Below the pieces are notes generated by a model. That model saw only the letters and a list, made by a program, of their open reading frames with translations. It was not told the DNA's origin and did no database searches. 5,601 bases of DNA from an uncultured Eubacterium sp. Lineage in GTDB: Bacteria > Bacillota > Clostridia > Peptostreptococcales > Anaerovoracaceae. Location of the stretch: NCBI GenBank assembly GCA_937900695.1, contig CALCFD010000026.1, forward strand, positions 1 through 5,601. The letters run 5' to 3'. Within the stretch, counting starts at the first letter, position 1. Every line of letters begins with the position of its first letter. This document shows, in pieces, positions 1 through 5,570 of this stretch. A program made the translations under genes and the position numbers.

Positions 1-24
1 AACCACAAAAAATGACATAGAGCC
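1..24 (-). mobile_element. possible IS terminus, element extending left out of the window
   Basis: Read on the minus strand from position 24, the sequence begins GGCTCTATGTCATTTTTTG and runs out of the window. A GGCTCTTTGTCA-like start is, from memory, typical of ISL3-family terminal inverted repeats, so this may be the outer end of an element lying to the left. No transposase for it is visible and the opposite end is outside the window. It could instead be the 3' end of the IS3-type remnant at 89-346. The assignment rests on motif resemblance only. Confidence 0.35.
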
Positions 25-48
25 GACCACACCACAAAATATGACATA
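2..48. repeat. imperfect 18-base direct repeat, period 29
   Basis: Positions 2-19 (ACCACAAAAAATGACATA) and 31-48 (ACCACAAAATATGACATA) differ at one base and start 29 bases apart. The linker contains another ACCAC, so the period is nearly a tandem unit. This is the kind of arrangement seen in subterminal transposase-binding sites, or when one IS inserts beside the end of a relative. Only two copies are visible, and more may lie to the left. The repeat itself is certain; its function is inferred. Confidence 0.7.
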
Positions 49-53
49 TATCT

Positions 54-90
54 TAGAGTAGTAGCTTGTTATAGCTGCTACTCTATTTTT
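54..90 (+). terminator. probable intrinsic terminator
   Basis: TAGAGTAGTAGC at 54-65 pairs with GCTGCTACTCTA at 74-85 as a 12-base-pair stem containing one U-G wobble (62 with 77). The loop is 8 bases and five T follow at 86-90. On the plus strand this has the form of a Rho-independent terminator and would block read-through from the left, insulating the operon from upstream mobile DNA. On the minus strand the hairpin lies just 3' of the transposase remnant but has no T-run after it. It may originally have belonged to an IS. Confidence 0.6.
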
Positions 91-346
91 ATGTCGCGGT
101 AGAGTGATATTGAGAGGGGAATGGATTAATCAATCCTAGTTTTTCCTTAATTATTTGTTTGTTATAATATTTTATATATCGTTCAATTTCTGATTTCGAT
201 TCTTCATAAATATAATTCTTTATCTATTTTGCTAGTTCAGAGCAATTTGGAATGCTAACAACTTTATAAAAATACTGATATCTTTGTTCGTCGTTCGAAT
301 ATGCTAGTAATACTTTTTTCTTGAATTTATAGCTATACCTAGCCAT
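89..346 (-). pseudogene. IS3-type transposase remnant: orfA start joined to orfB end
   Basis: The minus strand reads 85 residues from ATG at 346 to TAA at 89-91, interrupted by one TAG at 224-226 (codon 41). The first part, starting MARYSYKFKKKVLLAY and ending near PNCSELAK-stop-IKNY, resembles the N-terminal helix-turn-helix of IS3-family OrfA; the TAG sits where I would expect the conserved Trp (TGG) of the W-I-x-x-Y stretch. The second part, with IERYIKYYNKQIIKEKLG at residues 54-71, resembles the extreme C-terminus of the OrfB (DDE integrase) protein, whose usual form is YI-x-YYN-x-x-R-I-x-x-KL-x-G-LSP. The whole catalytic core is missing, so an internal deletion of roughly a kilobase must have joined the two ends. 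The last residues (NPFPSQYHSTAT) have drifted from the family consensus. Non-functional. The family call comes from remembered consensus, not a search. Confidence 0.72.
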
Positions 347-424
347 AAAGATAGCGACATTCTTCTGTTAAAATTTTAGCCTAACTTTTGGTTTCATATA
401 AAAATAAACGATAATTGTTTTTTT

Positions 425-455
425 TTGATACAAAATACCAGTAATGTAGTATAAT
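425..455 (+). promoter_or_regulatory. probable sigma-70-type promoter of the operon
   Basis: A perfect -10 box TATAAT lies at 450-455. A -35-like TTGATA at 425-430 is 19 bases away, slightly longer than the ideal 17; GATACA at 427-432 gives 17 bases but matches the consensus less well. Transcription would start near 462, leaving a leader of about 70 bases before the radical SAM gene. It is the best promoter candidate upstream of five close-packed plus-strand genes. The whole stretch is very AT-rich, so chance matches are possible. Confidence 0.5.
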
Positions 456-459
456 ACTA
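447..459. promoter_or_regulatory. 13-base palindrome over the -10 box, possible operator
   Basis: TAGTAT-A-ATACTA is a perfect inverted repeat centred on 453 and it contains the whole TATAAT box. A dimeric repressor bound here would block polymerase, and the probable winged-helix protein encoded second in the operon could be the regulator. The palindrome is seen directly. The operator role is speculative, because AT-rich palindromes of this size can arise by chance. Confidence 0.3.
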
Positions 460-513
460 TTATATTATAAAGTAATTATTGAGAAGTTTTATAATTTCGG
501 CAGTATTTACTCT

Positions 514-520
514 GGAAGGA
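514..520 (+). promoter_or_regulatory. distant ribosome binding site for the radical SAM gene
   Basis: GGAAGGA is a good Shine-Dalgarno sequence but lies 14 bases before the ATG at 535, well beyond the usual 5-9. No upstream in-frame ATG, GTG or TTG lies closer to it, and the next in-frame ATG (553) has no ribosome binding site. An 8-base palindrome TACCGGTA (528-535) sits between the site and the start. The first gene is therefore probably translated weakly, or a leader structure shortens the effective spacing. Confidence 0.4.
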
Positions 521-534
521 TTGTATTTACCGGT

Positions 535-1755
535 ATGAAAAAATCAATATCGATGTTATCTTTAGATTTAGAGGATAATCTTATAGAAAAAAGAAAAACA
601 CAAATTGCAATTATAGATGCTGACCTTATAGGAAGGAAAAAGCATAGATTTCCTAATTTGGTTTGCATGAAATTATCTAATTATCTAAAGAAAGAAAAAC
701 ATAAGAATCCTATTTTAAAATTAGATTATGATAATTTAGACGATTATGAAGAGGTTTATATCGCAAAGGTGTTTACCGATACACCGTTTCCAAAGGAAAT
801 TGTAGAGACTGATAAAATTCATTTAGGTGGGACGGGATTTTTTTTTGATAAAGCGCCTAATCTTCCAAATGAAATCGAACATTATATGCCTGATTATCAT
901 CTATATGATGAATGGATTCAGGAACAAGTTAAAACTGCAAAAGCTAGAGCAGAAGCTGAAGGAAAAGAATTTAAAGAAAAGAATTTTTTAGTTCAATTTA
1001 AAGAATATCTTGAATATTCCATTGGTTTTTTAACAAGAGGATGTTTTAGAAAGTGCCCGTTTTGTGTTAACCAAAAATATGATCATGTATTTCTTCATAG
1101 TCCTTTAAATGAATTTTTTGATCCGGAACGTCGTAAAATATGTCTGCTAGATGATAATGTATTAGGATATCCTAAATTTGCGGAATTAATTTCTGAACTG
1201 TCTGCTACAAAGCGTGCCTTCAAGTTTAAACAAGGATTAGACGAACGTCTGATTAATGATGAAAAAGGGAAATTATTATTTAGTTTGCGCTATGATGGTG
1301 ATTTGACATTTGCTTTTGATAATTTATCTGACTATGAACTTATTCATCAGAAACTTGAAATAATAAAGAAATATCGCAATCGTAAAGGAATTCGTTTTTA
1401 CGTGCTTGTTGGTTTTGAAAGTACTGATTATAGAGATATAGAAAGTGCTTTTATTCGCATTGAACTTTTATTGCGTTATGGGTGTTTACCTTATATTATG
1501 CGTTATCAAAGTAAAGATAGTGCACCGTGGCAGAATTCTAAATATAGAAGCCTTTATGTAACAATGGCTCGTTGGTGTAATCAAGCTCATATAGTAAAAA
1601 AAATGACATTTAGAGAGTTTTGTCATGCAAATCAGGCTTTACACAAGACTAAAGGAACAATGTGCTCGGCAATGCAGTCTTTAACTGATTTTGAAGCAGA
1701 ACATCCTGATATTGCTGCTAAATATTTTGATGTAAGATACGTGTGGCCGAAGTAG
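535..1755 (+). CDS. radical SAM protein with B12-binding-like N-terminal region
   Basis: A 406-aa cytosolic enzyme; I see no signal peptide or membrane segment. The radical SAM cluster motif is RGCFRKCPFC, with Cys170, Cys174 and Cys177 in the canonical CX3CX2C spacing that binds a [4Fe-4S] cluster and S-adenosylmethionine. LLDDNVL (204-210) and GLDERLI (234-240) match the strand motifs that follow the cluster in B12-binding-type radical SAM proteins. Residues 23-102 (IAIIDADLIG, YEEVYIAKVF, HLGGTGF) look like the Rossmann-type domain that precedes the barrel in that group, but the cobalamin-ligating DxHxxG is absent, so cobalamin binding is unlikely. The C-terminal part holds further cysteines (317, 348, 363, 377) that might serve an auxiliary cluster. 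The substrate is unknown. It is not a viperin homologue as far as I can see, since the cluster context differs. It is the first gene of the operon, 12 bases before the next, so a role in modifying a nucleic acid or protein alongside the helicase and ATPase is plausible inference. ATG 535 is the only reasonable start. Confidence 0.85.
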   Translation: MKKSISMLSLDLEDNLIEKRKTQIAIIDADLIGRKKHRFPNLVCMKLSNYLKKEKHKNPILKLDYDNLDDYEEVYIAKVFTDTPFPKEIVETDKIHLGGTGFFFDKAPNLPNEIEHYMPDYHLYDEWIQEQVKTAKARAEAEGKEFKEKNFLVQFKEYLEYSIGFLTRGCFRKCPFCVNQKYDHVFLHSPLNEFFDPERRKICLLDDNVLGYPKFAELISELSATKRAFKFKQGLDERLINDEKGKLLFSLRYDGDLTFAFDNLSDYELIHQKLEIIKKYRNRKGIRFYVLVGFESTDYRDIESAFIRIELLLRYGCLPYIMRYQSKDSAPWQNSKYRSLYVTMARWCNQAHIVKKMTFREFCHANQALHKTKGTMCSAMQSLTDFEAEHPDIAAKYFDVRYVWPK

Positions 1756-1767
1756 TGGTGGGTATAA

Positions 1768-2463
1768 ATGGAAGATTATATAGATATATACAAATATAAA
1801 GCATATGATGAAACGGATTTTATTAAGCAGTTTTATAATGCACTTGGTGATGATGTTTTAGACAATCATTCTACAGATGAATTGTTGAGAGCAGGGGAGA
1901 AAATTTTAATTTGTCTTCATAAGTATAGTGTAGATGAATTGATTGATATTGTTGATGATGATAGTAATGTGTTAGGGTTGATTCATCCTAGTAATATTCC
2001 TCAATATAGTAATTTAAAAGATGTAGATAAGGTTTTGCCAATAGTAGAAAGTAATGCGGAATTTAATTGCGATTATTGTTTAATTGGTTATTTTTTTAAT
2101 AAATTCTCTAAAAAAGGTGCACAAACTAAATATGGTGAAAATCACTATAAGGTAGCAATGTTGATGGGATTGGCTAAACAGAAAAAACCATTAGATATTA
2201 CTCCTTTGGGCAGTGTATATATGAATTTAGATGATGAAATAAGAATGGATGTAAAAATTAAACTATTTTTGCGCATTCCTTTAATAAGATATATTATGGT
2301 GCATGCCCGAACAGAAACAGTTAATGTATATAATATTATGTCAAACTTTCTAGCAGTTAAAACTACAAAGCGTAGAAAGAGCAATGTAAAAACGCTTGTT
2401 GAGTTGCTTATCGAGAAATCTAATTTTAAAAGTATATATTATAAGAATATTAATTGGTATTGA
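1768..2463 (+). CDS. hypothetical protein, probable winged-helix DNA-binding fold
   Basis: 231 aa with no catalytic motif that I recognise. The N-terminal 100 residues are acidic (DIVDDDSN at 61-68). Residues 104-155 look like a winged-helix unit: a first helix around CLIGYFFNKF, then KKGAQTKYGENHYKVAMLMGL (from 115), where KYGENH (121-126) resembles a conserved signature in DNA-binding modules of restriction and defence proteins, then a strand or wing ITPLGSVYMNL (144-154). Residues 163-215 (KLFLRIPLIRYIM, then TTKRRKSNVKTLVELL) look like a second such unit, with the RR-x-x-x-V pattern seen after the first in those families. This comes from remembered patterns, not a search. The start is ATG 1768, with GGTGGG (1757-1762) 5 bases upstream. 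The TGA stop lies inside the next gene's ribosome binding site, so expression of the two is coupled. It may give the system DNA recognition, or may regulate the promoter at 425-455. A CxxC (Cys101, Cys104) is present but has no partner pair. Confidence 0.8.
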   Translation: MEDYIDIYKYKAYDETDFIKQFYNALGDDVLDNHSTDELLRAGEKILICLHKYSVDELIDIVDDDSNVLGLIHPSNIPQYSNLKDVDKVLPIVESNAEFNCDYCLIGYFFNKFSKKGAQTKYGENHYKVAMLMGLAKQKKPLDITPLGSVYMNLDDEIRMDVKIKLFLRIPLIRYIMVHARTETVNVYNIMSNFLAVKTTKRRKSNVKTLVELLIEKSNFKSIYYKNINWY

Positions 2464-2466
2464 GGT
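2461..2466 (+). promoter_or_regulatory. ribosome binding site that fixes the helicase start
   Basis: TGAGGT lies 5 bases before ATG 2472 and overlaps the TGA stop of the preceding gene. An in-frame TTG at 2454 would add six residues but lies upstream of this site and inside the previous gene, with no Shine-Dalgarno of its own. ATG 2472 is therefore preferred. Confidence 0.7.
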
Positions 2467-2471
2467 TGTTT

Positions 2472-4610
2472 ATGAATGATTTTAGTGCGCTGCCTATAAA
2501 AACATCATATGATTCTGGTATAGATAATATTCTACAGGATTTTTATATACCCGTATTATCTTTAGCTAATAAATATGATCGTATATCAGGATTTTTTTCA
2601 TCAGGTGCTTTAGCTGTAGCTGCTAAAGGCTTAGAAAAATTTATTATTAACGGCGGAGTAATGCGTTTAGTTACCTGTCCTCAATTAAGTGGAGATGATG
2701 TCAAAGCTTTAAAAGCATCAACTAGTACTTTCGACGAGATTATGTACAAAAATTTTGTTCAATCATACGAAGAGATTGGAGATAAATTTGAACAAGATCA
2801 TATTAAAGCATTAGGGTGGATGCTTGCTAATAATCTTTTGCAACTTAAGCTTGCTATAATTAAAAAGAATAATCAATATTGTTCTGTAGAAGAAATAAAT
2901 AAATTTGGCATAATGCACCAAAAGGTAGGAATTTTATATGATCAAGCTGGCAATGTATTATCTTTTAGTGGATCGAATAATGAATCTGCTTGTGGGTGGG
3001 TTAGCAATATAGAAGAATTTAAGGTTTTTACTAGTTGGACCGGTGCTGGGTGTTACATTCAAGATGATATAAAGAAGTTTGATAGTTTTTGGTATGATAA
3101 TCGTTTAGATGTGGAAATTAAAGATATTCCTATTGCTATTAAAGAGAAACTTATTGATGAAAGTAAAAATTTTCGTATGGATTCTATTGCTATGCAAAAA
3201 TATTTAGTGAATACAAAAGTAAAGTGTAAACAGAAACTAAAATTATTTTCATATCAAGAAGAGGCTGTGAATCTCTGGAATCAAAACAATAGGTCTTTAC
3301 TGTTGCAAATGGCTACAGGTACGGGTAAAACAAGGACTGCTATTGGTTGTATGAAAAAAGCATTGCAGGACACAAAAAAATTGTTAATTATTGTTGCTTG
3401 TCCGCAAGTAACTTTGAGTGACCAATGGAAACGCGATATTGATTCTTTGGACATTAATTTAGAACATAGCCTAGTTCTTAATGGCAATATTAAGAATTGG
3501 TATGCAAAGTTAAACAGAGAACTTTTACGGCTTAAAGTGGGAGAATATAAGCATTTAATTGTTTATGTGACACATCAGATTTGTTCTTCAGAAAAATATT
3601 TGAACTTAATTACAACTAATAAGTTTAATAAAATAGTTAAATTCTTTATTGGTGATGAAGTTCATGGTATGGGAGCTGCGAAGACTCGACTAGGTTTAAT
3701 TGATGGTTATCGTTATAGATTAGGACTTAGTGCGACACCGCAAAGATGGTTTGATGATGTAGGTAGCAGGTTTATTGAAGAGTATTTTGGCAATAAATCT
3801 TTTGAATTTTCTATACATGATGCTTTAACTAATGTTAATCCCTTAACTAATAAAAGCTTTTTGGTGCATTTTATATATGAACCGAGATTCCTTTCGTTAA
3901 CTGATGATGAATTAGATCGATATAAAAAAGCTACAGAAAAGATTATTAAAACAGGAAGTTATCTTAGTGATGATGATACCTATTTGCAAAAACTACGATT
4001 TGAACGTGCGAATATAGAAAAAAATGCAGTGGAAAAATATAAAGAATTAGAACGTATTCTTGATTATTTAGAAGAGAATAATAATGATATAAACAATACC
4101 ATTATCTTTGTATCAGATGCTCAAATTGATAATGTACTTAAAATATTGGGCAGAAGAGAAATAGCTGCTACTAGATTTACTCAAGAACAAGGTACTGTTC
4201 CTAAGTCTGTTTATGGAGGATTATCAGAACGTGAATATATTATTAGAAAGTTTAAACAACAGGAGTATCAGGTTTTAGTGGCGATAAAATGTTTAGATGA
4301 AGGGATAGATATTCCGTCGGCTGATACTGCTATTATTATGGCTTCTAGTACTAATCCTCGTGAATATGTACAAAGAATAGGACGTATTATTAGGCAGGCT
4401 CCTGGAAAGCATGATGCGACTATTTTTGATATGATTATCAAACCTGATTTTGATAGGCTAAATGATGAAAAACTTGTATCAATGGAAAAACATATTTTTG
4501 ACAAGGAAATGGTGCGTGTTAAAGAGTTATCTGATAATGCATTAAATAGTATTACTGTACTAAAAAAAGTATATAGAATCAAAGAAGAGGTGAATTATAA
4601 TGCTCTCTAA
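2472..4610 (+). CDS. PLD-type nuclease fused to superfamily 2 DEAD/DEAH helicase
   Basis: 712 aa from ATG 2472 (numbering from that Met). Residues about 1-215 form a phospholipase-D-like domain: His149-x-Lys151 in MHQKVGILYD, Asp157, and GSNNES (167-172), which is the GSxN part of the HKD motif. One HKD motif per chain is usual for dimeric nucleases such as BfiI. The Lys-to-Asp gap is five residues rather than four. Residues about 255-660 are an SF2 helicase: Q-motif-like YQEEAV (261-266), Walker A ATGTGKT (281-287), DEVH (395-398), SAT (420-422), motif V region DEGID (609-613) and arginine-finger motif QRIGRIIRQ (634-642), all intact. Such fusions translocate on DNA and cut it, and occur in restriction and phage-defence operons. 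It lies 8 bases after the preceding gene, and its end overlaps the next gene by 11 bases. It looks complete and functional. The substrate (DNA or RNA) cannot be told from sequence. Confidence 0.9.
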   Translation: MNDFSALPIKTSYDSGIDNILQDFYIPVLSLANKYDRISGFFSSGALAVAAKGLEKFIINGGVMRLVTCPQLSGDDVKALKASTSTFDEIMYKNFVQSYEEIGDKFEQDHIKALGWMLANNLLQLKLAIIKKNNQYCSVEEINKFGIMHQKVGILYDQAGNVLSFSGSNNESACGWVSNIEEFKVFTSWTGAGCYIQDDIKKFDSFWYDNRLDVEIKDIPIAIKEKLIDESKNFRMDSIAMQKYLVNTKVKCKQKLKLFSYQEEAVNLWNQNNRSLLLQMATGTGKTRTAIGCMKKALQDTKKLLIIVACPQVTLSDQWKRDIDSLDINLEHSLVLNGNIKNWYAKLNRELLRLKVGEYKHLIVYVTHQICSSEKYLNLITTNKFNKIVKFFIGDEVHGMGAAKTRLGLIDGYRYRLGLSATPQRWFDDVGSRFIEEYFGNKSFEFSIHDALTNVNPLTNKSFLVHFIYEPRFLSLTDDELDRYKKATEKIIKTGSYLSDDDTYLQKLRFERANIEKNAVEKYKELERILDYLEENNNDINNTIIFVSDAQIDNVLKILGRREIAATRFTQEQGTVPKSVYGGLSEREYIIRKFKQQEYQVLVAIKCLDEGIDIPSADTAIIMASSTNPREYVQRIGRIIRQAPGKHDATIFDMIIKPDFDRLNDEKLVSMEKHIFDKEMVRVKELSDNALNSITVLKKVYRIKEEVNYNAL
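4587..4593 (+). promoter_or_regulatory. strong ribosome binding site for the 58-aa gene
   Basis: GAGGTGA lies 6 bases before ATG 4600, within the last codons of the helicase gene. This near-ideal spacing is the main evidence that the short reading frame at 4600-4776 is a real gene. Confidence 0.7.
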
Positions 4611-4776
4611 CAAACATATTTTAAATAAAATTGATGAATACACGCAAGATAATTTACTTATGCGAAAGTTTTTAAAAAATATAGTGAACCATGAAAATGA
4701 AAATTCTCAATATCAAAGAGTGTATAAGAAATTAATAGAACAAGCTGTAAAAGAACAAAAAGGGGATAGGTTATAA
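4600..4776 (+). CDS. small charged helical protein, 58 aa, unknown function
   Basis: The frame runs from ATG 4600 (MLSNKHILNKIDEY...) to TAA 4774-4776 (...KEQKGDRL). It begins inside the 3' end of the helicase gene (11-base overlap including that gene's stop) and ends in TAATG, sharing one base with the ATPase start. It has a strong ribosome binding site (4587-4593) and itself carries the AGGGGA site (4761-4766) for the next gene. The product is rich in Lys, Glu, Asn and Gln, with no cysteine and no membrane segment. It could form two amphipathic helices, about 4-28 and 36-54. The tight coupling on both sides suggests a stoichiometric partner of the helicase or, more likely, of the SMC-like ATPase. 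The small accessory subunits of DndD-type and ABC-three-component systems are an analogy only; I do not recognise the family. Confidence 0.75.
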   Translation: MLSNKHILNKIDEYTQDNLLMRKFLKNIVNHENENSQYQRVYKKLIEQAVKEQKGDRL

Positions 4777-5570
4777 TGCGGTTGCTCTCTATAAAATGTA
4801 ATAATTATAGACAGTATAAGGATTTAGAATTAAAGTTTTCTCATAAGAAAGAATTTGATATTCATATTATTGAAGCATCTAATGGTGTTGGCAAAACCAA
4901 TCTTCTAAATGCTTTGAATTGGTGCTTGTATGGTGATGAACCACATAAACCAGATGCATCAGTTCGTGATTCCGGGTCTATTCATTTAGAAGTATCTAAT
5001 GATAGTTTACCTATCTATAATGTTGAAACTTTAAAGGAAGTTCAAAGTCAGCAACTGGAAAATTTAACTGTACAAGTTGATGTAGTTATTGAGAAGAATG
5101 GGGTTGTTTATACATTTGAACGTAAACAAATCTTTTCTTCTAGAACTGCAATGGCAATAGGTAGAAATATTGTATCGTGTAGCTATAGAGCCAATACAGG
5201 TGAAACTATATTTATAGAATCTACAGATGATGTGTCTGCTTTAGTAGAATCTATGCTACCGCAAAATATTAGAGAATATTTTTATTTTGATGGTGAACAG
5301 CTATTAAATTATTTTGATGACTCTAAGAAAAAGAATATTAAAGAAAATGTATATGGTATAGCTCAGATTAATGTATTAGCAAAGGTGAGAAAGCATATAA
5401 CTAACGTTTTAGCTGATTATAAAAAAGAATTAGGGAAAATAAATCCTGCAATTCAAAAAAAGCAAGCTGAAATTCAAAAAATAGAAGAAGAGTATAACTC
5501 TAAATTAGCTATAATACAAAAAACTAAAGCAGAAATAAAAATAGCAGAATGGTCCTATGTCAAGATTTAG
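4776..5570 (+). pseudogene. DndD/Rad50/SMC-like ATPase, N-terminal part, truncated
   Basis: 264 codons are open from ATG 4776, with AGGGGA 9 bases upstream and a one-base overlap with the previous stop. The N-terminus has the SMC/Rad50/DndD pattern: MRLLSIKCNNYRQY, Walker A-like EASNGVGKTN (33-42; Lys40, Thr41) and LNWCLYGDEP (47-56). The first Walker A glycine is Ala34. EYFYFDGEQL (167-176) matches the F-F-x-FDGE stretch that I associate with DndD-like ATPases. A Lys/Glu-rich coiled coil begins near residue 203. Family members usually exceed 600 aa, with the second half of the coiled coil, the ABC signature and Walker B at the C-terminus; all of these are missing. After Glu258 (codon at 5547-5549) the text becomes unrelated (WSYVKI, stop) at a point resembling an IS junction. 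The protein here cannot be a working ATPase. An assembly or sequencing artefact is possible but less likely. The intact family would give the operon its DNA-clamping or sensing ATPase. Confidence 0.8.

Noticed and set aside
400..426. A-rich then T9 run as a terminator
   Set aside because: The possible stem is almost entirely A-T with a mismatch and no GC core, and it lies directly before the promoter -35.
535..1755. Prokaryotic viperin (radical SAM nucleotide dehydratase)
   Set aside because: The cluster reads GCFRKCPFC in a B12-binding-type context with a long N-terminal domain, unlike the viperin motif as I remember it, and it sits in a multi-gene operon.
2145..2384. Minus-strand open frame of 79 codons
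   Set aside because: Lies wholly antisense to the winged-helix gene; no ribosome binding site and no recognisable protein character.
2454..2471. TTG at 2454 as start of the helicase gene
   Set aside because: It lies inside the previous gene without a ribosome binding site; ATG 2472 has TGAGGT at good spacing.
3281..3487. Minus-strand open frame of 68 codons
   Set aside because: Antisense shadow of the helicase Walker A region, whose motifs are intact on the plus strand.
4268..4582. Minus-strand open frame of 104 codons, hydrophobic
   Set aside because: Antisense to helicase motifs V and VI. Its Ser/Ile/Phe-rich make-up is what the complement of AT-rich coding sequence gives.
535..5570. Canonical Dnd phosphorothioation operon
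   Set aside because: Only the ATPase resembles DndD. No cysteine desulfurase, no PAPS-reductase-like DndC and no DndE are present.
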